Positions 1 to 10,642 of a stretch of 64,000 bases of DNA are shown piece after piece; positions within the stretch are counted from its first letter, which is position 1; each line of letters opens with the position of its first letter. The position numbers and the translations under genes are program-made. The notes below the pieces were generated by a model. It saw only the letters and a program-made list of their open reading frames with translations, had not been told where the DNA came from and ran no database searches. Origin of the DNA: Clavelina lepadiformis (Eukaryota > Chordata > Ascidiacea > Aplousobranchia > Clavelinidae); assembly GCF_947623445.1 (NCBI RefSeq), contig NC_135240.1, positions 26,784,001 to 26,848,000 on the forward strand, given 5' to 3'.

Positions 1-2338
1 GATTAAACCCAGGTTCAAGTTCTCACATTGCGTCATTGTGTGTCTACACATCTTGAAGAAAATTAATATCAATTAATATTTTCATCACCTTAATTTGATA
101 CTTTGATACATTTCTTTCAGGTACTTTATAGGTAATTATTTCATACACATCACTATTTATTTAGCTTTTTTGTTATTGATATACATAACACAACGTTACA
201 AACTTGAAGTGATGTTTATTTCATTCCATGGTGATTGTTAGCAACTGAAAATACGCAACAGAAGTGTTATGTGAAATGTCGTATATATTATGTAATTTCA
301 GTCTCCAGTATTGCTTATAAAACATTTTCCAATGTGTGTTTAATGTGTCGATATTTATACAACGGTTTGTAGCTGTCAAAGAACCACATTAAAATCTAAT
401 ATTTGCTGTTGAAATGTCATCGATAAAAATCGATCAAATTCTTTCCTCCGCTCCAGAAAAATATTGATAAAGAATTATTTTTCTTGATAGCGACGAATTG
501 GCAGAATAGCTTCAGGCTTCTTCGCAAACCATGCTCGTTCATACAGATGAAGCATACTTTTTATATGTATTGTATTTTATGTTGCTTCTTTATCCCATCG
601 TCATGAGCCTAAGAAAAACAATAAGAACGATTTTAAAGAGGAAATTACTGGCCATAAGCCTACAGAACTAATACTGAAGCAATAGAACTCGCTAAGAAAG
701 CGCTTAGTCGTGTTGATAAGAATCAGCCTCGCAAGGCACGCAAACACCGAGACCATATCTAGGTTTTCCATTGCTTGTGGCATTCTTTGAAAGCCGCAGT
801 TGCAGTGCCAAGTCCATTGCTGCAGAGTGAAAAGCTGGCTATAAATTTGAATATCTGACAAGTCAATTTGCAAGCAATAATTAGCGGGAACGTCTTAAGT
901 CAGTTTTACAAGAGACTTGAAACGGTTCAAGTGTTCTGTCGAGTGGCTCACCGGTTAACAAAAATAAACATCTCGGTTGCCAGCGCTTCCCAAGTGGGAT
1001 TACATTTGGAAATCTAGTCTTGAAATCGGCTTAAGTGGACTGATTCTCAAAGTTTAAAGGTTTGCTTTGTGACGACATAAGTAAGAGTTCAATTAGGTGG
1101 AACCGTTTCACCACTCAGAGAAATAAATGACTGTGTTATTAACATACTTTATTTTATCAGACATGCAATTGACAATATTAAGAAATAGCCGGCGAATGAA
1201 AGATGACGTCATTTTACGTCAATCAACAGTGTTCAGGAAACATTTGCCTGTAGGGATCACGTGAGAGGTAAAACGTGTTCCCGGAGAGCAAATATGCGGA
1301 GCAAATTGCTTTTTCGTTGGTAATGAATATTTCAAACACTACGCTTCAAGCACGAGACATGAACATCAGGTGTAATTAATAGTGCATGATTTGCGCCGAA
1401 AAATTCGTTGGCGTTACAAACATATGCGCCACGTTTTGATAAGAACCATCTGTTACGGTAAGTTGTAACAAGCGCAGCGAAACGAATCGAACCGGTTTCA
1501 TTTTACGACTGGATCGTCTTCGACACGTCAATAGCACAGCTTTGCCAACTAACCAAGCTACTGTATAGCTACAGTGCCAACATATACTTGGTAATATGCG
1601 ACTGACGACTGTATATTTAGTGATGACTTTGTCTAGTATTTGGTTGGTAGCTTCGGGTCAAAGTATCGCGTTTTTGTTAATGACGTTGTAGCCACGTTTT
1701 CGTTATGCTCTGTTGATTAAGGTTTTTTCATCCACGTGATTGGCGGAATACGTGCACCAGTGCATAAGCGAAAGTATGGCCCCTACGTCACTATAGATGA
1801 AACCGCTGTAATTACCGACCGGTAAGGCGTGGTTAACTTAATTGAACCGAATCTTTTCTTTGGTTGTTGTAGCCATTCAGTGATTTGACCGATGGTTACA
1901 GTAATTGTGATGTCACACTTTAGAGATATTAGTCATTAGTTTTCGTTGTTGTGAATGCTGTTCGCTGGGCAATACCAGACTTGGTTGGCATTTGGTCATT
2001 CAGCGAGTCAGTAAAGAAATAAATAAGAATTGTTTCATCATAAACAGTAAAATTTCAGCAGCTTTGAAGCGGACATTTATTGCCATTTAAACGTTTAATG
2101 AGTGCGAATGAGGTCACCAGACATGAATATGTTGCAAGGTGGGCGGCTGCTAAAGATACTAGCAGTTAGTTTGGAAGAAAGGATACGTAAAAATTTGGCT
2201 TTAATTGATTGGGGTTAAACTAAGGTTTAAGTTTATACTAAAAAGCTGATAAACGTTAGGTTTAGGTATCTCTGTTATTATAACTTGAAAATCAGTTTCG
2301 CAAAAAAAACGGATAAACAACTTCAGACGTACTATTAT
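1..2338. repeat. Large direct repeat, copy A (left end cut by window)
   Basis: This stretch is matched almost base for base by 7437-10063, in the same orientation and with scattered substitutions and small indels. Homology fades after about 2338. The left border is unknown because the match already exists at base 1. Copy A lacks a segment of about 264 bp that copy B carries at 9517-9780; the junction in copy A is near 2063-2065. I see no terminal inverted repeat or target duplication, so it may be a segmental duplication rather than a transposon. A short open stretch on the plus strand (about 770-1015) matches a longer one in copy B but is interrupted here by a stop. No protein family is recognised. 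Confidence 0.85.
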
Positions 2339-3684
2339 TTCTTATAAGATATATACGAGCAAATACCTATATTCAAAGTATTTAAACAGCTGAAAACAAG
2401 TTGTTTCTGATCCCGAGTGTACCATAATCGCCGACTCTACAAACTAGAAGTGTAAGAAATCACTCATTACAATGGACATATATGGCCTCTTCCGTCGCTA
2501 AACGGACGTAAATGCTTCAAAGAGAATGACTTTTTCTCATGCTGATTTGTCCATTAGCGCCTGAAGAGTTTATTAATTTCTTTTATTTTAAGAAGTCTTT
2601 TTCGATGCCGTATCAACTTGATTGTAAGCATTCTTAAATTATGAATCGTATAAAATAAATGCGAACCGAGGCTTGCGCTCGAAGGTAGACGGTAGCCTAG
2701 GTCATAGGTCATCCATCGGATACAAAAAAAGAACATCCTTTAGACTTTTTATAGGGGTCTCGGTAAGCTTTAGGTTGCATTAAAAACGTTATCGCAATCC
2801 ATGTCCTTAAAGGGCTTACAACAACAGCGCAAAAATATTGCTTGTAAATTTTAGATATATTGTTCTACTTAGATATATATTGTCTGTGTAACTACAGACA
2901 ACATTGATCAATTATGACGATTAAAGTTTTTGTAGCAAAAAAAATCTAATACTTTTCATTTATGTCAATATTCAGGAGTCTCTAACTATAACTTATAAAC
3001 TTACAAGTCTATAACTTATACTTGTAAAAAATACAGCATCTTTGCAGCCTAGTAAAGAGTTTTTATTACGCAATATCTTTTGACTATAATGCATTGCAGT
3101 GAACTGGGATATGGTGTAAAAGCCGTTTCTAATTGTGCAACATTCATCATAAAATCATCGTCAAAATCCAGAAAAACACCTGTTAAAATTATATCATTAC
3201 ATAACGATCTCTATTAACGAAACATGAATGATCTACCGTAAAACACAAACATTTTAACGTACAGCGCCAGTGCAGTTTAGACTAGCTTTAAGCGAGTACA
3301 GAAATGCGTCATAAAAGTCCATAAAAGCAAGTTACAAGCTGAAAGCATACGAGAACACATAAACAAGAAAAGGTATAGTAACGTCACCATTACAGTACAA
3401 TGTATGAAGGATAGTTGCGCATAAGCAAAATGTGTTGTAGTAGGCCTACTGTATCTTTATTAGTATTAAATGATAATACAGTACTCTCTAATCTAGTGGA
3501 TGCTCCAGTTGCCCGAAAAGTTACTTTCGTTGGCGGCAAAACTGCTGCTCATATACAACGACAACGACATTATAGTATTGGAGTTAAAAATCAGCACCCA
3601 TAAAATAAAAAGATGTTGACATTTCTACAAAACATATCATTGTAAACTTATAAATCATGCTTACACAAAAATGAACTTTTTCGA
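2339..3684. other. Intergenic, no gene seen
   Basis: AT-rich sequence between repeat copy A and the 3' end of the nucleotidyltransferase-TPR gene. Only short chance open frames are present. It presumably holds the 3' untranslated region of the minus-strand gene at 3685. Confidence 0.6.
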
Positions 3685-6078
3685 TCAAGCACAAGCAGTA
3701 TCATCGTATCCAAGTTTTTCTTTGCACGCTTTAATGCGAGCTTTTATTTCTTCAATTTCAAAATATTTAGCGATCCAAGAATCTCTTATTTCATTTACAC
3801 CGCCAAGTGCTTTTTCAGCATATTCTAACGATCCCTTATATTTTTCTTTCCGAAAGTAGCAGTCACTTAACAAGATATAACTCTTTAAAATAGATAAGCA
3901 TTTTATTTGTTTTGAAAGCTCCAAAGCTTGTCTAGCTTTGTGCATGGCCGAATCCAGTTTACCCAGTTCCATCAAGCACATTCCAACGTAAGTAAGACAA
4001 TCTACAAATTGCAGGTGGTTTTGTGGTTTGGTTTTATCGAAGGGACATTTCAAATAATCTCGGAATTCTGTGAGAGCTTCATGGAACAATCCTAATTCGT
4101 ATTTGGCCATACCAGCAATAAGATTCAACATTGATTTATGATTCAACGATTTTTTAAAGAAAAAATCATCAAAGTCCGTTGATGCAATCTTACGTCTTGT
4201 TCTGTTTGTTTGTTCGACAGCTTCCTTGAATTTACCAAGATTATGCAAACATATTGCTTTTTGAAGCATAACTCCAAGGTTAAGATCACGGTTTAATTGG
4301 AACGGATGGTTTTCGAAACACATAATTATTTGAAGAGCTTCTTGAAACTTTCCCGATAAAATGTACGAGATTCCAACACTGTAAAATGCAGATGGCTCTA
4401 AATAATCATCGACACACAGTTGTTTTCTGTGTCTGTCATTCCATTCTTCTATAACGCGATCATTGCAACCAAGCAAACTAATCGCTTGCAATTTTGAATA
4501 AAACGAAGAATCTATTATCAGTTTTGTATCTAGTAACTGGCATTGATTACTTTTTAGCATCCTTAAGAACATCTGCAGTTGATTAGCCACGTTTATGCAC
4601 TCAACCATACTCCTCTCGCCAACAATCTTTATAACCTGCATCCTTATATCAGATACCCAGTCGCGAAAAGTTTCACCTTTATCCAACCAATCGTCTTGAC
4701 GTCCCTTTGCCATGTACACCTTAAGTCGAACCTCACAAGCAACAGCCAAAGCGAAAAGCAACCCACTTGCGGTTTCCCCGTTAATTCTACCTTCTTTTTG
4801 GAGCTGTCTGACAAGGTTGAACGAAGAAGAAAACTTTATAGAGTAGAGATGGCCAAGAGCAGAAATAAACAAACTGACGCTGCGATATACGACTCGCTTT
4901 ATATTGCAGTAGCTAGCATCTAATAGAGAAAAAAGTTTGCTCATGCGAAAATTATCCAGGTCATCTTCAAGTTGTTTCGTTCTTTGAAACTCATGCAAGA
5001 CAAAATCAGTGTTTTGAACCTCAAACCGGCCATGTTCAAAGTCGTCGTATAATTTTCTGTCTCCAAATACAAAACAAGTTTCTTTAAGTACCTCATTTAG
5101 TTGGTAGCCATTTTTCAAAGCTACTTTGAAATCAAGGTATTGTAGCATTTCGCTGACTGGCTTGATCAGCTCTGTTGTCCAAGGTTTTTTTTGAGTTTTT
5201 TCGGTCCTGCCAAGAGGGAATTTACACGCATGAAATATCAAACCGTCGAAAGAAACACCACGTTTTGTGAAATAATCGTAAAACCAGTTGTGTTCTGGGT
5301 TATTAGAATTGTTTAAGCTCGGTATGGTGACACTTGGAACAATTGTCTCTTGTAGGTTGATAATGATGAAATGGAAGATGACTGAAAACCACCTAAAATA
5401 CTCCAGTATTTTCTCGTAATCTGATTTATGCTGAATTCCTTCTTCAAGCAAGATAATATGCTCAAAATCAGAATAAGGTGTGATTTCTCCTCTGGCCAGA
5501 GAACCCATTCCTGTGACGTTAAACCGACATGGAGGTGTACCCATGATATTCTGACATTCAGAAGAAACATATTCCATGATACTTTTATATTTCTCTGTTA
5601 TCATATTCTGAAGTCCTTCTACGATTTTGATCTTCTGTTCAGCGAGTTTTTTGAATTCATCGTCTGGTATCTCATAAGGTATCTCTGCAAGCAAACCCAA
5701 TTTTTCTTTCGCTCCATTTCTCATTTCCTGGATCTGAATTTCAACTTGTTTTGAAAATTCAACCAAATCAGCTTTTTGATCGTGAGCACCGGCCACTTCA
5801 AGCGCATGCGAACAAATTTCTTTGACATCGGTTTGGAATTTAGCATTGGATGGTTGCCTAGCAACGGCTGCGTTTAAGAGAACTGCGCTTCTGATCAAAC
5901 TTAACTTGTCCGGACTTCGTTTTCTATAAATTAAACCGATCTCATTGAGAATTGGTGCAGACATGAAGGGATTGCTTTCTTTTCCTTCTGCATCACAACA
6001 CTGCTTTAGATCTTGAGCTAATTTTAACTCGGTTTGAAGAAAGCTATCTTCATTGAGTCCACTTATCTCTTTTGCCAT
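3685..6078 (-). CDS. Single-exon DUF294/GlnD-type nucleotidyltransferase-TPR protein (797 aa)
   Basis: A 797-codon open frame without introns; the ATG at 6078 is the first in the frame. Residues about 190-206 read GMGSLARGE, then SDFE. This fits the nucleotidyltransferase fold pattern G-S-x(9-11)-D-x-[DE] of the GlnD/PII-uridylyltransferase N-terminal domain (DUF294). Motifs such as WFYDYFTKRGVSFDG and FPLGRTE around residues 265-290 are also typical of that family. From about residue 560 to the end the sequence is helical, with TPR-like repeats (for example AICLHNLGKFKEAVEQ and VGMCLMELGKLDSAMHKA). In bacteria this fold nucleotidylates regulatory proteins. Animal versions with TPRs are known from invertebrate genomes, but I know of no assigned function. 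The gene lies between two large direct repeats. Lack of introns and bacterial-type domain use suggest retroposition or old horizontal transfer, which is inference. Confidence 0.85.
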   Translation of the reverse strand: MAKEISGLNEDSFLQTELKLAQDLKQCCDAEGKESNPFMSAPILNEIGLIYRKRSPDKLSLIRSAVLLNAAVARQPSNAKFQTDVKEICSHALEVAGAHDQKADLVEFSKQVEIQIQEMRNGAKEKLGLLAEIPYEIPDDEFKKLAEQKIKIVEGLQNMITEKYKSIMEYVSSECQNIMGTPPCRFNVTGMGSLARGEITPYSDFEHIILLEEGIQHKSDYEKILEYFRWFSVIFHFIIINLQETIVPSVTIPSLNNSNNPEHNWFYDYFTKRGVSFDGLIFHACKFPLGRTEKTQKKPWTTELIKPVSEMLQYLDFKVALKNGYQLNEVLKETCFVFGDRKLYDDFEHGRFEVQNTDFVLHEFQRTKQLEDDLDNFRMSKLFSLLDASYCNIKRVVYRSVSLFISALGHLYSIKFSSSFNLVRQLQKEGRINGETASGLLFALAVACEVRLKVYMAKGRQDDWLDKGETFRDWVSDIRMQVIKIVGERSMVECINVANQLQMFLRMLKSNQCQLLDTKLIIDSSFYSKLQAISLLGCNDRVIEEWNDRHRKQLCVDDYLEPSAFYSVGISYILSGKFQEALQIIMCFENHPFQLNRDLNLGVMLQKAICLHNLGKFKEAVEQTNRTRRKIASTDFDDFFFKKSLNHKSMLNLIAGMAKYELGLFHEALTEFRDYLKCPFDKTKPQNHLQFVDCLTYVGMCLMELGKLDSAMHKARQALELSKQIKCLSILKSYILLSDCYFRKEKYKGSLEYAEKALGGVNEIRDSWIAKYFEIEEIKARIKACKEKLGYDDTACA

Positions 6079-7436
6079 ATTTACAATGAAACTTTTTAAT
6101 CAGGTTAAGCTCTTTTAAACAATAGGTTTAGCAGCTCAACATGCAACACTTTTTGCAACGTGTCTGTAAAATTTGCAATAGCTTTTATCAAAAACTCATT
6201 TGTATATAATTTAAATTTTTCATTCTCAATGTTACGGAAACAAACTACAGTCTTTTACAGTTTTTTGGGACGAAAACAGACTTTATATAAAAATTCTACT
6301 TTGTCTTTAACGATTTAGATTTCTTACTCTTGCACACAACAAGAAAGAAAATCATAATGCAACTGAGCCGATGGAAAAAACACTACAAGGCACGAATTCA
6401 TGTCCACCAGCTTCAAACCATAAATGAGAAATATAGGAACTGACCAAACAAGGGCGCCTGTACCTTTGTTTGCATCGGTTCATACTCAAAAATAAGGACA
6501 ACTAGGAAAAGAAAGCAGAATACTACCTTAAACAGTGCAACAGGAAAAGGGCAATTAATGTTCCAAAAATGAAAAAACGAGATACTATTTGCATTTGTGT
6601 GGTTGGTTCAATAATTGGATCGCGCGTTGTTGTTTGGACACACATGACGTAGATAGTTTACAGTGAGATCTATAACCGGGCTTGCCATCGGTCTGGACTC
6701 AAAATTAAGGACGAACAGGAAACAAAAGAAGAATACTACCTTAGACATTGCACAACAGGAGAAGGCAATCAATGTTTCTAAAAAACGAGACACTATTTTC
6801 ATGTTCTTAATTTTTCTATCTCTTTGGTACAAAATGGTATCCTAAAGCTGTCGAAATGCCCAAAATAGGAGCCTCTGCCCTAAGAATAAGACAAAAATAA
6901 GGACGTTTCTTACAAATAAGGACAAAAATATGCTCTAAGACACAGACCTTCAAAATAAGGACAATTCTTAGAAATAAGTACGGTATCGCAACCCTGGTTA
7001 TAGGGCTATAACAAACAGTAATGTTTATAGTTCTATATGTACTGTAAATTATTGCTTTCAGTCAGGCCTACTTGTAAGTGAAAAGCTTATTTTACAGAAT
7101 AAGTTTTGCAATGGTATAAGCTTCCACAAAAACTGCATAACTCAACAAACTTTCACTCACAGCGTATCAGCGCCATCGCTTTGTACGACATAATCAAGGT
7201 ACAATTGGTTACTTACGTCAAAATTAATAAGTAACACGACGAAAAGTAAATAAACCGCACCCGTAAAATAAAGTTTATTATTTGCTTAATGACAACAGTA
7301 AGCGTACATCGAGATAGAAGTTGTCAATTGCTCATTGCACTGTAATGGTTACTGTTGTTTGCCAAACGCGAAAATGTCTCTCGATCCATGAAAGAAAAAA
7401 CATGTTAATATTTTGTTACCGCTAGAGCTCGGTAGA
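6079..7436. other. Upstream region of the nucleotidyltransferase gene
   Basis: AT-rich flank between the minus-strand gene and repeat copy B. Apart from the local tandem duplication at 6470-6815 I see no gene or RNA. It should contain the promoter of the 3685-6078 gene, but no clear TATA or initiator stands out. Confidence 0.5.
6470..6815. repeat. Two-unit local tandem duplication
   Basis: About 130 bp starting near 6474 recurs near 6688 in the same orientation. Shared landmarks include CATCGGT, ACTCAAAA-TAAGGAC, AGAATACTACCTTA and AACGAGA-ACTATTT. The units are about 80-85% alike by eye. Neither carries a convincing open frame. Confidence 0.75.
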
Positions 7437-10063
7437 GATTAAACTCAGGTTCACGTTCTCAGATTGCGTTATTGTGTCTCGACGCATCTTGAAGAAAATT
7501 AATATCAACCTATTTTCATCACCTTAATTTGATACTTTGATACTTTTCTTCCGGGTACTTTGTAGGTAATTATTTCATACACATGACTATTTATTCAGTG
7601 TTTTGGATATTGATATATATAACACCACGTTACACGCTTGAAGTGAAGTTTATTTCATTCCGTGGTGATTGTTAGTAACTGAAAATAAGCAACAGAAATG
7701 TTATATGAAATGTTGTATATATTACGTAATTTCAGTCTCCAGTATTGCTTATAAAATATTTTCCAATGTGTGTTTAATGTGTCGATATTTATACAACGGT
7801 TTGTAGCTGTCAAAGAACCACATTAAAATCTATTATTTGCTGTGGAAATGTCATCGATAAAAATCGATCAAATTCTTTCCTCCGCTCCAACAAAATATTG
7901 ATAAAGGACTATTTTTCTTGATAGCGACGAATTGGCAGAATAGCCCCAGGCTTCTTCGTAAATCATGCTCGTTCATACAGATGCAGCATACTTTTTATAT
8001 GTATTGTATTTTATGTTGCTTCTTTATCACATCGTCATGAGCCTAAGAAAAACAATAGCAACGATCTTAAAGAGGAAATTACTGGCCATAAGCATGCAGA
8101 GTTGATACCGAAACAAAAGAAATCGCAAAGAAAGCGCTTAGTCGAGTTGATAAGAATCAGCCTCGCAAGGCACGCAAACACCGAGACCATATCTAGGTTC
8201 TCCGTTGCTTGTGGCATTCTTTGAAAGCCGCAGTTGCAGTAGAAGTGCAAAGTCCATTGCTGCAGATTGAAAAGCTAGCTATAAATTTGAATATCTGCCA
8301 AGTCAATTTGCAAGCAATAATTAGCGGGAACGTCTTAAGTCAGTTTTACAAGAGACTTGAAACGGTTCAAGTGTTCTGTCGAGTGGCTCACCGGTTAACA
8401 AAAATAAACATCTCGGTTGCCAGCGCTTCCCAAGTGGGATTACATTTAGAAATCTAGACTTGAAATCGGCTTAAGTCGACTGATTTTCAAAGTTTAAAGG
8501 TTTGCTTTGTGACGACATAAGTAAGAGTTCAATTAGGTGGAACCGTTTCATCACTCAGAGAAATAAATGACTGTGTTATTAACATACTTTATTTTATCAG
8601 ACATGCAATTGACTATATTACGAATTAGCCGGCAAATCAGAGATGACGTCATTTTACGTCAATCAACAGTGTTCAGTGAAACATTTGCCTGCAGGGATGA
8701 CGTGATAGGTAAAACGTGTTCCTGGAGAGCAAATACGCGGAGCAAATTGCTTTTTCGTTGGTAATGAATATTTCAAACACTACGCTTCGAGCACGAGACA
8801 TGAACATCAGGTGTAATTAATAGTGCGTGGTTTGCGCCGACAAATTCGTTGGCGTCACAAACATATGCGCCATGTTTTGATAAGAACCATCTGTTACGGT
8901 AAGTTGTAACAGGCGCAGCGAAACGAATCGAACCGGTTTCATTTTACGACTGGATCGTCTTCGACACGTCAATAGCACAGCTTTGCCAACTAACCAAGCT
9001 ACTGTATACAGTGCTAACATATACTTGGTAATATGCGACTGACGACTGTGTATTGAGTGATGACTTTGTCTTGTATTTGGTTGGTGGCTCCGGGTCAAAG
9101 TACTGTATCGCGTTTTTGTTAATGACGTTGTAGCCACGTTTTCGTTATGCTCTGTTGATTAAGGTTTTTTTCTTCCACATGATTGGCGGAATACGTGCAC
9201 CAGTGCATAAGCGAAAGTATGGCCCCTACGTCACTATAGATGAAACCACTGTAATTACCGACCGGTAAGGCGTGGTTAACTTAATTGAACCGAATCTTTT
9301 CTTTGGTTGTTGTAGCCATTCAGTGATTTGACAGATGGTTACGGCAATTGTGATGTCACAGTTTAGAGATATGAGTCATTATTTTTCGTTGCTGTGAATG
9401 CTGATCGCTGGACAATACCGGACTTGGTTAGCATTTGGTCATTCAGCAAGTCAGTAAAGAAATAAATAAGAATTGTTTCATCATAAACAGTAAAATTTCA
9501 GAAGCTTCGAAGCGGTTCTGGTGAACAGACAAAGAACTTCTTATTATGTTCGAGTTTTAAAAATTTCTTTTAAGTTATTTTTGGTCCAAAACCCCCTGTT
9601 TTGCGATGAACCGTAAAATATTTTGCGTGTTGCTTAACGTCAGAAAATGTTAGCGGTGGACATATCAGAGGAACCAGATGACGGTTCATTGCTTCGATTG
9701 ATGACGTCATTGGCGCAAGGACATGAAGTTAAAGGTGTCCTCAGCTTGACACGACGTAGGACATCTTTTAGCTGAACATTATTGACATTTAAACGTTTAA
9801 TGAGTGTGAATGAGGCCACCAAGCATGAATATGTTGCAAGATAGGCCGCTGCTAATGATACTAGCAGTTACTCTACTAGAATACTCTAGAGTCTAGACTC
9901 TAGAAGAAAGGATACGTAAAAATTTGGCTTTAATTGGTTTGGGTTAAACTAAGGTTTAAGTTTATACTAAAAATCTGATACGTTAGGTTTAGGTATTTCT
10001 GTTAATATAATCTGAAAATCAGATTCGCAAAAATAACGGAAAAACTGCTTCAAACGTAATATT
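7437..10063. repeat. Large direct repeat, copy B
   Basis: Second copy of the 1-2338 repeat, same orientation, beginning at GATTAAACTCAGGTT and ending near GCAAAAATAACGG. It has an extra segment at about 9517-9780. It also has a short insertion at 9875-9904 that includes the perfect 20-bp palindrome TCTAGAGTCTAGACTCTAGA. On the plus strand 8209-8457 is an open frame (82 codons) preceded by an AG. A separate open stretch at about 8034-8220 looks coding-like. Both are recognisable but interrupted in copy A, so they may be remains of a duplicated gene of unknown family. Confidence 0.85.
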
Positions 10064-10642
10064 ATTTTCGGTGAATTAGCGTCAACTACTCGCGTGTGTG
10101 TTTGGACTTTCGAGGCGAGGGTAGTAACCGGGGATAACGTGTACTTTATTTTTCAACAATTCTTATGTTTTACAAACAAGATTTGTGTGTAAGAAAAAGT
10201 TCATTCAATATTGTAAGCAATTGTTACTCAAAGCATAATCACAATGCGTATAAAGTGTTTATTGGTGCGTTTAAAATGCCATTCAGCATGAGCGAACAAC
10301 TCGGCTTAAAACCGGCCAATTAAAAAGCAGATTGAAAAAAAGCAGCCGATTTCTGTGAACTATCAAACGTTTACGTGTAATCAGAAAAAGGGCGGATAAG
10401 ATCGCCCACCAAACTTTTTGCATAAAATGAACCTGTCAGTCGCTATGTTAGGAGTTATTCGTAGCTGTTAGCTGGAAGACAAATTACATTTGGAAGATTA
10501 ATATGTTCCCATCCCATGCAGAACCTGTTTATAATATAAGCTAGGACTAGGTAAACATTGCGTGCATAAAGATCGTTATAAACGGTCAACTGAAATTATA
10601 CAGCTTAAGCAAAAGGCAGCAAGAATATTAAGAAAGTGAACA
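10064..10642. other. 5' flank of the MS4A-like gene
   Basis: Non-coding stretch between repeat copy B and the ATG at 10643. A TATA-like run (TTTATAATATAAG) lies near 10530, about 110 bp before the start codon. No other feature is seen. Confidence 0.4.
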
